DNA of 64,000 nucleotides, taken from the NCBI GenBank assembly GCA_030180135.1, contig CM058238.1:47147765-47211764 (forward strand), given 5' to 3'. The notes beneath the pieces are model-generated. The model made no database searches, was not told the origin of the DNA, and saw only the letters and a list, made by a program, of their open reading frames with translations. Both the position numbers and the translations under genes were made by a program. The DNA comes from Orychophragmus violaceus (taxonomy: Eukaryota > Streptophyta > Magnoliopsida > Brassicales > Brassicaceae). Position 1 is the first letter of the stretch, and each line of letters begins with the position of its first letter. Shown here in pieces: positions 32,181 through 43,366 of the stretch.

Positions 32181-32941
32181 GGGTTGGCCTAGAAGTAGAT
32201 TAACGACTTGCATGGGTGATATACTAGAGTTTTAATCCCTAGAGCTACACTGCAAGTGCACGGACATGACTAGTAGTATATAGGGGTCGAATCCACAGAG
32301 ACTCAAGATTCTTGCGATAGATTATGGAATGTCAAATTAAGCTAAACAACAACAGAGAATAAGCAGTAAATAATGCAGAAAGTAAATCAAACGGTTTGTG
32401 AATCAGTCAAGCGAAGCGTCAGGTCAAGGGAGTTCTCAAGAAATTAGGAATACAAACTAATCAATAAATCGGGATCTAATTAAGTACGGTTCTAGAAGTT
32501 TAATCACAAAATCATAAGAAACCAACTTTCGTTGCGAGTATTATCTATGTCTAGCAACGTAGCAAACCAAATTTCGTTGCGAATTCTAGAGATCCTAAAC
32601 ATGCATTAATCTCAGGTTCTTTCGTTCACAATTTCCCTAAGCCAAATTTCTTAGCGAATAGATCAATTGCTCATCTGGGTTCTATCTAGCTAATTAACCA
32701 ACTGTCGTTGCGGAAATCTACGTAACATCATAAATATAGGTAGCTAATTCAGATTTAGCATTAAGAATAATCCTAGATGAAGAACTAGAAAGTATGAATC
32801 CATATAGATTGATTAACATAATATTCCCTGAAATCCCTAATGAGAATCCCTAAACCTAACTAGAGAACTACTCAGACATGGCAATCATAACAAAAGACAT
32901 GATGAATAGAAATCCAAATAACGTAAAAGAAGTAAAGAAAC

Positions 32942-33932
32942 TAATGAGGACATCAAGCCATCATCAACAAAGATGCATAGAGGAGAGATCAACCAGCCGG
33001 TCCATGCCATTGGAGATAAGCAACCATAAGATCAACCACTCAGCCATGGAGATTCCACTCATGCCAACCAACTCAGCATTAATGACTTGTATCAAACAGC
33101 CTTTCTTGAAGTCATTGGTCAAACCAGAATAGCCCCGGTTCATGTTGGGTCACAAGTCATTCAAATTGCCAATCCGGAGCCATTTAAGGAAACTATGAAG
33201 ACCACTTATTTTATCACCTCTCAAACCAAGACTTGGCAACCCGGAGACATTTACTACAAACCAAAGAAGCTAGAAGACGTCCTAAGTCCATACAGAATGC
33301 ACATAACCACTTGGAGAATCAAATGGACTGACTTGCCTATATTGGAGCCTAAAGGAACCAATAACCAACAACTACTTTCTGATATGTTTTTACACAATGC
33401 CAAGCCACATTCACTGCATCTGGACATTCCAAGACATCATTCTTACTTGCCTAAACCACCAAGACTCAATGGTTTCCTACACAGACTGAGAATCCCATTA
33501 AACCAGCCTCAACGACTAGTTTTCATTAAGTTTCGATTTCTTTCTTTGTTTTTGGTCATATGACCATTTTGTTTAGCTTATTTAAGGTTAATCTAGCCCA
33601 TTGTAACATTTACCTTTCAATCAATGAAAATACAGGGAAATCGTTTTTCTTTGAAAGAGAGTGTCTTTGAGATTGTTCTTGTTCTTTAGGATTCAGATTG
33701 AGTGATTCATTTGATTCTATTGAATTCCCAGATTAGTTTGTTTGAGTGATTTAAAGAAACTAGTTATGCCAAGGATTGAGAGAGTCAATCAACCCATTGA
33801 GCAAGTGAGTTGTTCACCAACAGATTCCATTCACACCATTCAATTTCATTCTGAACAAGTGAGATAGATTCAAAGCCAGCACATGTTCTTCCATCTCCCA
33901 CCATCCTAGTCTCTGATTTTGAAGCTACATCA
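32942..33932 (+). repeat. 5' LTR of the gag-only element
   Basis: 991 bases. Contains a 158-codon open frame (33087-33563) that is the LTR part of the element's 3' reading frame. In the right LTR this frame carries at least two stops. Confidence 0.9.
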
Positions 33933-33944
33933 TCTGGTATCAGA

Positions 33945-34952
33945 TCCGAAAGGCTCGTAAACATGTGTTTTCTATCCAAAAACTTATTGTATTTGTTTAT
34001 GTTTTCATTGTTCATTGTTTGTTTGATTTCTCTTATTGCATCCTCATAAGAAAAAACCATAAGAAGTCATCATGTTCTGTTTAGTTTCATTGCATCTTAA
34101 ATCAAAGCCATAAAAAAATCATCTGTTTTATTATCTTGTCTAGTTATAGTGTCTGCTTGTTTGCATACTTATAAGAAAAGCCATAAAAATCGTTCTTGTG
34201 TTGCATTCATTGACTAGTTCATTCTGTTTATCATTACATTTGCATCTAGATTGTTACTGTGTTTTAAGTTCATCATCAAAAACAAAAGAAAAATCGTTTA
34301 TTTGAATCCCATATCAATTGTCTTGCATTTTTAAACTAAAAAACCAAAAGAAAAGTTTCATTGCATTAGTTTCAGTTTTTCTGTGTTCTTGCTGTCTAAT
34401 TTCGAAAACCAAAAGAAAGAAGAAGTTTTCTTGTTTTGATTCGATTTCCTATAGTTTTAAGACCAAAAAGTGTTGTTTCCTTTTGTGTTTTATTCACATT
34501 CGAATTTTAAATCAAGCAAAAGGCTCCTTTCCATATTTTTACAAGTCATACAATCTTGTTTCCTGTTTTTTAAAGGTCATAATCCGGGTTTTCCAAATCG
34601 ATTTCTAGATTCCCAAAACCATTTTGAACCTTGAACCAACTTGATTTAAACAAAGGAAAGGGAATTTAACTATTGTAAACCGTGACCCCTTTTTAAAACC
34701 ACAAATCTTTGTTTTCAAAAAGAAACATCTTAACCGGTTTTCTAAAATTTGGTTTTAAAAACTTCCTAAACCATGTTTAAACGAGTTTGATCTCTCTTTG
34801 CCTTGCTAAAGGATTCAAAAACAGTGTGGTTTATTATTTGACACTCTAAATTTTTTTTAAGACTTGTGTGCATAAGAACCGTGCATAGCTTTGAGAAGAG
34901 AAGTTTAGAACCTATTCATACACTTTGTTTGTTATATTTCAGAAACTAAAAT
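33945..34952 (+). other. Leader of the gag-only element
   Basis: About 1 kb of T-rich DNA with repeated AAAACCATAAAAA / AAACCAAAAGAAA-type words and no supported gene. Confidence 0.6.
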
Positions 34953-36317
34953 ATGGAAAATGAAGATGGAGCAAGTGTCTATACTACCTTAGAGGTTGAT
35001 TGGGGTGATGAAGAGCACTCATGGAATGAAGAAGAAGAGTTCTCTGAAGCATCTTGGACAGAAGAAGCAGCATCAGAAGCTAGCTTTGATGCAGATGCTG
35101 AACATGATCAGAAAGGAACTGAGCTTGAAGACCCTTATGGAGCAGAACCAGAAGAGCAACAAGAGTTTGACTCTTTGGATGGAGAAGCTCAATCTGAAGC
35201 TAACTCTGAAGAAGAATCAGATAGAGGCTGTGAAGAGGAGTCATGGGAAGAAGAAGATGACCCAATAGCTGATAGCAAAGAAGAACCAGGCTGTGAAGAA
35301 ACTGATTCCCAATGTTGTTTACGTGAAGCTGAGACAGGACAAGAGAAGGGAAGAAGCATGGGAAAAAAACACCAGTTCTGAAATCTGTGAAATTGTCAAG
35401 AAGAACCATATAACATCTGTTTTTCAGGTCGTGTGCAAGGACCAAATGCTTATCTAAGGTGGGAAAGTGACATGGATGACTGGTTTCAAGCAAATCAAGT
35501 TCCAGAAGAGGAGAAGACCACCATTGTTGTAGAAACTCTAATTGAAGAAGCCTATCTAGAATGGGATAAGGATGCTTACCTCAGACTTGAGCTTGAGCTA
35601 CCAGAACACACTTGAGACGAAATGAAGCAGCTACTGCATAAAGAGTTTGTAGAAGAGATCTCAACAGAACCATACTACCCAAGGTGCCAAATTCCTCAAG
35701 AGCCAAGAAGATGGATCAAGGCAACACCTCCCAGGAAGAGTACATGTTCTAAACCCAGAAAAATGACTTCCAACAAGCAATTAAAGGCTGTCAAAGATGA
35801 ACCAGAGGCGCCAAGACAGCAGAGAACACAAGCTGCCAAGGTCAGGAAGCATCATCTAAACACTCCGAAGAAGCAGGAGCAGAGCAAAGAAGGACCACAG
35901 ATTAAAGAAGCCATTGGAGAAAGTCCCAACCTTTTGCATCTTCAACCATACACTCCAAGACTAGGTAAGTCTACTAATTCTAAGAGACTTAAAGATCAGA
36001 CATGCTATAAATGTCATAAGAGAGGACATTTTGCTGTAACATGTCCATCTAAACAATTGTTGAAAGAAACATCACTAGGACATAAAATTGCATTAGCTAA
36101 AACCAGTGATAGTTTAGCTCATTTTGATTTGTTATTTCCCAATTCTAGTATCATGCATTTGTATTTGTCAAGAGGATTTGATACAAGAAAAGAAGAACTG
36201 AGCAGTAAAGAGCATGAACAAACCATAGTCAGTAGGGAAGATCAAAGACCAGAGAAACATGTTTTGGTGATCATGAAAGAAGATGAACGCTTAATGATCA
36301 CTAGCTCACAAGAGTAG
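34953..36317 (+). pseudogene. Gypsy-like gag of the gag-only element
   Basis: Three consecutive pieces in plus orientation. The first (34953-35381) is a highly acidic N-terminus starting MENEDGASVYTTLEVD, with about 140 residues dominated by Glu, Asp and Ser. The second (from about 35433) begins after a TTTTTCAG that looks like a splice acceptor and reads GPNAYLRWESDMDDWF, the start of a Gypsy gag core. It is interrupted by a TGA at 35613-35615, where a Trp codon would keep the helix going. The third (to 36317) contains a basic linker and a CCHC knuckle, CYKCHKRGHFAVTC, at about 36003-36044. The first two pieces may be joined by a small intron or by a frame loss. The protein would package RNA, but this copy cannot make it whole. 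Confidence 0.75.
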
Positions 36318-36789
36318 AAGGTCCAAACCCTAATACAACATACTGAAGCTGACAATGTAAGTACAAGTATCATACAACTTGTTTATACTGCTCCAAGAAC
36401 AGATATAATGCACTTGTTCTTTCCAATGAGCATCTCTACAGATATAAAGCACAAGGGAGAAGAGAATGTGAAGAGAGGCTCAGAAACAGCCCTCACACTA
36501 AGTGATCAGATAGATCAAGGCAGTAGAGAAAAGGAGAACATCAAGGAGAAACATCAGACCAAAGAAAGGACACAACATCTATCACCAAGCTAAGTCTTTC
36601 TTTGATACATTTCATTTCCAATGATTCAACAGATGTGTTAAAGAACTTGTTAAGCTTGCAAGAAGATGAGATATCATTAGCACATGAAATTGACTCTAAG
36701 GAGAAGGATTCAAGTTTTTATTCTGTGATAAAGATCCAATAATGCACTTGTCTCTTTGCCAAAGTGTTGAACATATTTGAGGTCATAAG

Positions 36790-37314
36790 GAGAGTAGGAG
36801 AAAGATAGACAAAAGAGACACTATACCAGCCCAAAGAAGAGGAGTATCACTATCCTATATGCTCAAAGGAGAACCACCAGACACTCCACTCATCACCAGA
36901 CCATATACACATCAAGGTAAAACCCTAAACTCCCAAAAGAGAATGAAAGCTAACTTGCTTTCTCTTGGTGCAGATTATTCAGTTTCGAGGTCGAAACCTT
37001 TTCAAGAGGGAGAGTATGATGAGGGCATCAAGCCATCATCAAAAACGATGCATAGAGGAGAGATCAACAAGCCGGTCCATGCCATTGGAGATAAGCAACT
37101 AGGAGCTCAACCACTCAGCCATGGAGATTCCACTCATGCCAACAAACTCAGCATCAATGACTTGTATCAAACAGCCTTTTTTGAAGTCATTGGTCAAGCC
37201 AGAATAGCCCCGGTTCATGTTGGGTCACAAGTCATTCAAATCACCAATCCGGAGCCATTTAAGGAAACTATGAAGACCACTTGGATTATCACCTCTCAAA
37301 CCAAGACTTGGTGA
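36790..37314 (+). pseudogene. C-terminal reading frame that crosses into the 3' LTR
   Basis: The frame runs through a Met at 36859 and SRSKPFQEGEYDEG, the coding form of the polypurine tract (AAGAGGGAGAG, about 37004-37014). It then continues inside the 3' LTR for about 100 codons to a stop at 37314. The left LTR shows that the LTR part was once open to 33563. SxSxPFQEGE motifs end many plant Gypsy pol proteins at the polypurine tract, so this may be a leftover of a pol C-terminus. Function unknown. Confidence 0.5.
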
Positions 37315-38006
37315 CCTGGAGACATTTACTACAAACCAAAGAAGCTAGAATACGTCCTAAGTCCATACAGAATGCACGTATCCACTTGGAGAATCAAATG
37401 GACCGACTTGCCTATTTTGGAGCCTAAAGGAATCAATAACCAACAATTACTTTCTGATCTATTTCTACACAAGGCCAAGCCACATTAACTGCATCTGGAC
37501 ATTCCAAGACATCATTCTTACTTGCCTAAACCACCAAGACACAAGGGTTTCCTAAACAGACCGAGAATCCCATTAAACCAGCCCCAACAGCTAGTTTTCA
37601 TTAAGTTTCGATTTCTTTCTTTGTTTCTGGTCTTATGACAGTTTTGTTTAGCTTATTTAAGCTTAATCTAGCCCATTTAACATTTACCTTTCAATCAATA
37701 AAAATACAGAGAAATCGTTTTTCTTTCAAAGAGAGTGTCTTTGAGATTGTTCTTGTTCTTTAGGATTCAAATTGAGTGATTCATTTGATTCTATTGAATT
37801 CCCAGATTAGTTTGTTTGAGTGATTCAAAGAAACTAGTTCTGCCAAGGATTGAGAGAGTCAATCAACCCATTGAGCAATTGAGTTGTTCACCAACAGATT
37901 CCATTCACACCATTCAATTCCATTCTGAAGAAGTGAGAGAGCTTCAAAGCCAGCACATGCTCTTCCATCTCCCACCATCCTAGTCTCTGATTTTGAAGCT
38001 ACATCA
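37017..38006 (+). repeat. 3' LTR of the gag-only element
   Basis: 990 bases from TGATGAGGG to CATCA, followed by the GAAAC duplication. It also contains the AATCAATAAAAA word shortly after a TTTACC context, a plausible polyadenylation region shared with the left LTR. Confidence 0.9.
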
Positions 38007-39339
38007 GAAACAGGGGTTCGAAATCTCTTCTCTGTTGAGTACAAGACCAGCCCCAAAATCTCTGAATCTCTGATAAGTAAAGCGTAGCCTAAACAATGCT
38101 TAAAAACCTTAATATAAAAGTCTAAACACGTTTTGGGCTTCTTTGTAATTATGAGAAATTTCAAGGCTAAAGTGAAAATATCCAAAGTCTTCATTAATGG
38201 CCGAGAATTGCTTGATCCGCATCTGTGTTGATCGATGCCAAAGATGTGTCGATCGAAACAGGCATCCAATATCGTCTCTGACTTCTTCTTCTCTCACGAA
38301 CTGTCCAAATAGCTCCAGATGTGTCATAATGTCCAAATAGGTTCCAAACGTACCTAAACTTGTAAAACAAATGAAAGGATCCCAAAACACACTAAAAGAC
38401 TCAATAACAAAGATTTATATCATGTTCAAAAGCCCTAAAAACCATAATATATCAACTCCCCCACAATTAGCCTTTGCTTGCCCTCAAGCAAACAGAAAAC
38501 CAAGATCAGGAGAAGAAGTTTGAAAACTTCAAAAACTCGTTTCATCGTAGAAGTACTACCCTATGATTCCCCTTAGTAAGACACATGAAAAATGAACCTG
38601 CAAACATCAAGACCAACATATACTTCCCCCACACTTAGCAACTGTCCTGAGTAAACTCCACAATCACGTTTAGGGCATTCAAATTCACCATACTGACTTC
38701 TATAATCTAATAATTACTACAAGAAATTGTGGTATATATAGCAGTATAAGATAGTGTTTAGTATTGTTTTGCTATGGTTTAATTTTTCATAGCGTTTCTA
38801 ATTTTGTAAACGCTATATTTAATTGGTCGAATTTTAATTTTATTGACGCTTTTTGGAATCATTGTATCCTATAGCATGGATCAATTATAAAATGCTATGT
38901 ATTTTTAAGGCGGAAAAGCCTTAAAAATTATAATTTTTTCAGCTAAGTACTAAAAACAAGCGTCCAAAAATTTTCAGTATCCCTCTTCTTTCAGTTTCCC
39001 TTTTATTCCATCATTTCAGATCTCCAAGCTTTCTCTCTCTTTTTTTAATTTTCTTTGTTCTGATACAACAAAATTTCAAAGATTTTTTTTTCTTTTGCAA
39101 TAGAGAAAAATAACATTTCATCTCCTTTCTCTCTTCCCATTTTTCTTTTATGATTCAAAAATATTTTCCCCTTTTGAAGAAATCAGAGACGAACCCTAAT
39201 TTTTGACTATGCTGTCGAATTTGAGATTTGTCATGCGCATGCCTTAGCAGCTCAAGTTGCGGTGCTCGATAAATCTTTGGGAGGTCTTCTGTAACGAAGA
39301 GATTTGTTTATTCGCAGTCATCTCCTCCGAATAAATCCC

Positions 39340-39610
39340 AGATCCTTGGATGGCCGTTAGGGAAATGCTCATGGAGGAAGAAGAAATCTCCTACAAAGAT
39401 CTGAACAAAGACTTTACTCCTTGGTTTTCATCACGATCGGTTCGATTATGTTTCCGGATTTGAAAACCGGCGAGGTCTACTCGTCCTCTTTGCTTCAACG
39501 AATACGAAACTCCGTCTCGGAGAATGGCCCAAAACTTCAAGAAGCTTCTCGGAAAACTTCACGCGAGATTCCCCAATGGACTCGTCAACGCAGCCCGCTT
39601 CGTGCACTGC
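39340..39610 (+). pseudogene. Unidentified captured coding-like segment in CACTA2
   Basis: A GC-richer stretch beginning ATGGCCGTTAGGG near 39350, able to read MAVREMLMEEEEISYKDLNK before a stop. A second frame downstream reads FKKLLGKLHARFPNGLVN up to a GTAAGT donor at about 39620. It looks like plant exon sequence with frame breaks. I do not recognise the source gene. Confidence 0.35.
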
Positions 39611-39880
39611 TTGTCATCTTTGTAAGTAGATTTTGATTAATAATTGGATAGATTTGATTCTCTCATTTACAAAGTAATATTGAAATTGGTTGTATTCTGG
39701 ACATTATAAGTATTCATTTTCCCCTTAATATCTTCGTTTTATCAAGTTCGTAAACATTTGTTTACCCTAAATCGGTTTTGCTTATGTAACTCTTACCATT
39801 GATGAAAACCATGGAGGAAGAAATCTCATGTTTCTTTAGTGAGTCAGAAGAAGATCCGATTCAGTTTTGTTGAAAAACAG

Positions 39881-40109
39881 GACCACTCGTGGTTGACGTT
39901 CTGTGACTGATCTTCCATTACATGTGCATATCGTAAGTTTATGCTTCCCTTTGCTTTACAGATGTTTTTGTTTCCTAAGTTCACCTATTAATTTTAGATG
40001 ACTCTTATTTCCGATGATAGTCGAACCTGACCAGAGAGTGCCAAACTTCATCAAAGCAGGTGCGGATATAGTTAGTGTACATTGTGCAAAATCCTCGACC
40101 ATCCATTTC
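39881..40109 (+). pseudogene. RPE: Captured fragment of ribulose-phosphate 3-epimerase
   Basis: RPE interconverts ribulose-5-phosphate and xylulose-5-phosphate in the plastid Calvin cycle and pentose phosphate pathway. Two neighbouring exons are recognisable. Exon one (39881-39932) follows an AAAAACAG acceptor, reads GPLVVDVL then, in another frame, VTDLPLHVHI, and ends at a GTAAGT donor. The break between the two frames is a small deletion. Exon two (about 40014-40109) reads MIVEPDQRVPNFIKAGADIV and continues SVHCAKSSTIH. These match consecutive, highly conserved parts of the plant enzyme, including the metal- and substrate-binding barrel segment. The acceptor before exon two is damaged. The fragment ends abruptly after STIH, and AGL18 sequence starts 45 bases later. 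Confidence 0.85.
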
Positions 40110-40154
40110 GGTCTTTCATTTTAGTTCATCGTTCTTGTATTTTTTCCTGAGCAG

Positions 40155-40759
40155 GAGACTCAAGGGTAAAGTGCTTGGCGGTATGAGTTTCTTGGATCTT
40201 ATTTCTCTTGAAAATCAATTGAATGATAGCTTGCATAGTGTCAAAGATCAAAAGGTGAATACATAGAACAATTTTATTTAAAGATTGAAAACATTAAATC
40301 GGTTTGTGAATCATTTCTGACTTGCAAAGTTTTTGTTTTGATTCAGACACAAATCCTGCTCAATCAGGTAGTTTTGATCCTGGTTACAAGTAAGAACAAG
40401 GCTTCTCAAATTATATCATCATTGATTTACACAATGCTAAATCTCAATATCTTTGTGTCAGTTGCTTATAAATCACCAGGAGAAAAGAACATTGGAAGAG
40501 AACCAAATCTTGCGCAAACAGGTAAAGATTTGATCAAACCCTTACATTAGCTCAGTTATGGTATTTCACCATATATATAGATAGTTCAAATCTTGTTTTA
40601 CCATCAGATAGAGATGTTGGGGAAAGGTTCATCAGGAACAAAAGGGTAGAGTGAAATACCTCAGTTCTCTAGCCCACAAGCAAAGCCCGAGAGCTCTTCA
40701 TCAGACGATGACGAGAATGATAACGAGGCTCATCATTTCGACACTTCCTTGCATATGGG
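40155..40759 (+). pseudogene. AGL18: Captured fragment of the MADS-box gene AGL18 (K-box to C-terminus)
   Basis: AGL18 is a MADS-domain transcription factor of the AGL15 group that represses flowering. Four consecutive exons are seen with their introns. 40155-40254 reads RLKGKVLGGMSFLDLISLEN then QLNDSLHSVKDQK. 40347-40367 reads TQILLNQ. 40480-40521 reads EKRTLEENQILRKQ. 40608-40759 begins IEMLGKGSSG, breaks, then reads PESSSSDDDENDNEAHHFDT and ends before a GT. Donors and acceptors are largely intact (AAG/GTGAAT, CAG/ACA, CAG/GTAAAG). The MADS DNA-binding domain is absent, so only the K-box and the acidic tail were captured. The 5' neighbour is the RPE fragment, same strand. Further weak similarity (RKRQ near 40914) may be the last exon. 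Confidence 0.85.
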
Positions 40760-42511
40760 GTAAACTGTAAACACAATCCCTCCTACCTTCTCTTACAACA
40801 TTTTGTTCTGTTTAGTAAAGGTTTTGTTGTCTACCTTGTTTCTGGCTGTTCTTTTAGTTTACAAGTAGAGTTTGCTTTATGTTCTAAAGTCTGATGTTTT
40901 CTTTGGCAGTTAGAAAGAGGCAAAGCATGTTTTTAGCTCCAAGAGCAAGACAAAATTGAATAAGAATAAACGATTTGGAAGCAGCTAAGAAGCGAGAAGA
41001 GGAAAAAACTAGTAAAACTCCTTTTTGCAATTGATTTTGTATGATCTTCGTTGTTTAAGCTGACTAGATGTTGTTTCTGGTTTATAATTTGAACTTTGTA
41101 AATTGTTTAATAAAAAGTTGTCTTCGGTTTGTTAACTTTCAATGTTTTTTATTTATATATTCAGAAATATTAGCTAATAATATATATAAATTCAAAAAAA
41201 CTGTTATTAACCAAAACATAACACTAGAAAATTGCTATTGTATTTAATCTACTGCAGATAAAAAAACGCTATTACATATAGAAAAACAATAGCATAAATA
41301 AAAAGTGCTATCTAAAGTGTATGACCTATTATAACGGCCGTAGATAGAGCGTTTTCTAAACCGCTATAAAAACGATATATAGCGTTTATCAGGTGTTATG
41401 AATATCTCAATTTCTTGTAGTGTAAGTGCGGTCTCACCTAGGGAGTATCAATCAAAGACCACATGGACTCTTAATCTATTAGCACCTAACCACCATACTA
41501 TCATTTTCTGCTTCCTTTCTTCTCATTTTCCTTCCTTAGCAACTGATTTTTCCCATTGAGTATAATTTTATTTTTTCTATCAGTGCTCTTCCTGCATTGG
41601 GGTGTACTTTGGAAACATTCCATGAATGCACAAGAGGTTATAGTGGTCTCTACCACTCCCGTGATCACTTCGAAGCTACTAGCTTATCCGCTATTTATCT
41701 CTCTTTTTTACTTTTAGAAAGGAGAGAAGGGAACCATACTTAGACAGGTTAACATGCTGTGTCATAACTAACAGAGGAATCCGACTCAAAGTATACCAAG
41801 CCCCTAGGTGGGAAAAATTAAGTTAAGTTAAAGTGCGAAGTCAGTAATGGATTCTCTAAATACCTGAAGTGATATGGGTGTCCTCAGTAGGCTGGTATGT
41901 GTTGGGTTTCCTAATAGTCATAGATCATCTGCAAGCTCATCCAATGGTCATTTAAGTTCCTGCAAGTGTAGTGATCTCCTCAAAAAGTCCTTGTTTCCTA
42001 CTCAATTTGACTCAATAAAACAGACTCAACTGACTCTAAGAAAACAGAAAACGGTGCGTCAGTAGCTACCCCCTACCACACTTAAACAACACTGTCTGCA
42101 GTGTTGTAGAAGCTTGGGCTCGGTGAGAACAAGAATCAGAATGAACAAACTGAAAAAGGGCAGAACACTTACCTGTCGTCGGCTTGTGTCGATCGATGCT
42201 CAAGACCACATCGATCAACACAAGTCGTGTTTTCTCGCTCACGGTTTTCAGAATAACCGCTGCTTGAACCGCAATTAATACGGTAAAAGCTAAACATGTA
42301 TGTGACCTCTGTGTCGACCGACACACAAGACCGTGTCTTTCGACACAGGGCGATAATGACATGTTCTCGCGCTTGAACACACCAAAACAATAAAAATCAA
42401 AGCAACCAAAAACAAAACGAGAAACAAAGATAGAACAGACCTACTAGTGGGTTACCTCCTACTCAGCGCTTGTTTTAAGTCATTAGTTTGACTATGGGAA
42501 GGAGATCAGAC

Positions 42512-43363
42512 TTATGGTGGATTCATCAGAGACAGTGAGTGTCTTTGTGAATGTCTCTTCATCCAAGGTGGTGTATAAGCAGTAGGATCATGAGACTTCC
42601 CAAGGAATGAGCGAATGGAACCAGGGTGGGAGCGAAGCGTGGGTGGGATACTGCGTTTTCCTGCATTGATAGCAATGCGGTTAGGAGGTTTAAGTCTAGA
42701 GGAATCATACCTTTGCTTGGGTGGAGGAGAGATGTCTGGAGATTTCTGCTTAGTAATAGTTGCAAGCTCTGAAGATGTTAGAGCAATCTCATGATGAACA
42801 GCCATCTTCTTTTCTCCAGTCTGAATCTCAGGCTCCACTTCAACACTGAAGTTATGTCCATCAATGGTGGATCTCTGCAGCTTATCCATCTTGAACTGCA
42901 AAGGTTTATCTCCCAGGTGGAGATCAATCAGACCATGTCACACATCAATCACTGCTCCAGCAATAGCTAAGAAGGATCTACCAAGCAGCAGAGGATCATT
43001 CGGTTCAATCTAATATTTCAGCACTACAAAGTCTGTTGGAATCAAGTAGTTTCGAACTCTCATAGGAATGTCCTCTAAGACTCCTTCTGGAATCCTCTTC
43101 GATCGATCATCTAGGATAAGAGAGATCCTAGTAGGCTGGAAATCCATCAATCCCAATCTCACAGCCACATATTATGGCATGCGATTCACACCAGATCCTA
43201 AATCACACAGAGAATGCTTGAAGCTGTCCTTAAAGATTGAGCAGTCTAGCACAAAGACTCCTGGGTCTGGAAGCTTCTCTGGGATATGGTTCTGTAACAC
43301 TGCTTTGACCTGCTCAGATAGCATCAACACCTCTTCTTTCGAATCTCCATCTATAGAGATCAT
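42512..43363 (-). pseudogene. Gypsy3 protease with an unusual C-terminal tail in place of pol
   Basis: The minus-strand frame 43363-43172 has the Athila-type protease core LCDLGSGVNRMP. It continues, with breaks, through RIPEGVLEDIPM-like and LLLGRSFLAIAGA-like segments. A TGA near 42937 sits where Gypsy1 has a Cys codon. The last part (42901-42512, 129 codons) starts MQFKMDKLQRSTIDG and runs into about 100 residues with no similarity to reverse transcriptase. It ends PPWMKRHSQRHSLSLMNPP. The 3' region follows at once. Reverse transcriptase, RNase H and integrase, about 3.7 kb in Gypsy1, are absent. Either a large deletion or a dedicated non-autonomous form explains this. Confidence 0.75.
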
Positions 43364-43366
43364 CTT

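Larger units (their letters stand above)
32942..38006 (+). mobile_element. Gag-only (non-autonomous) LTR element nested in the Gypsy3 LTR
   Basis: A 5065-base element with LTRs of 991 (32942-33932) and 990 bases (37017-38006) and a perfect 5-bp duplication GAAAC (32937-32941 and 38007-38011). The right LTR starts TGATGAGG and the left TAATGAGG, so the left TG has mutated. Both end CATCA. The primer site TGGTATCAGA (33935-33944) follows the left LTR. The interior encodes only a Gypsy-like gag and a C-terminal tail; there is no protease, polymerase or integrase. The LTRs differ by a few percent, so this is an older insertion than Copia2. Confidence 0.92.
32217..38454 (-). repeat. Gypsy3 LTR (3' LTR), split by a gag-only element
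   Basis: Starts TGATATACTAGAG at 32217 with CTGCAAGTGCACGGACATGAC, and ends AATATATCA at 38454, directly before ACTCCCCCAC (complement of a polypurine tract). After removing the insertion (32942-38006) and one duplication, it is about 1.17 kb and clearly homologous to the Gypsy1 LTR. No second LTR in the same orientation is present in the window. Confidence 0.85.
38715..41422. mobile_element. CACTA2: non-autonomous CACTA element carrying host gene exons (Pack-CACTA)
   Basis: A 2.7-kb element with terminal inverted repeats TACTACAAGAAATTG (left; the first C has mutated) and CAATTTCTTGTAGTG (right, 41408-41422). Subterminal direct and inverted copies of words like ATAGCGTTT / AACGCTAT crowd both ends (38745-38905 and 41225-41395). 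A clean 3-bp duplication cannot be asserted: the left flank is AAT and the right flank TAA. The interior has no transposase. Instead it holds segments recognisable as RPE and AGL18 exons with splice sites and introns, plus an unidentified segment. Confidence 0.88.
38455..42511 (-). other. Gypsy3 3' region, interrupted by CACTA2
   Basis: Homologous to the Gypsy1 3' region. Complements of the three GTGTGGGGGAG-like motifs are at 38455-38465 (slightly mutated, CACAATTAG), about 38623-38635, and about 42068-42082 (mutated by an insertion). GATC-motif clusters lie at about 42187-42225 and 42311-42345. CACTA2 occupies 38715-41422; rejoining its flanks restores the Athila-type sequence GTAAGTGCGGTCTCACCTA. 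Confidence 0.8.

Noticed and set aside
38712..41425. 3-bp target duplication for CACTA2
   Set aside because: Left flank AAT and right flank TAA do not match. The duplication may be mutated, so it is not claimed.
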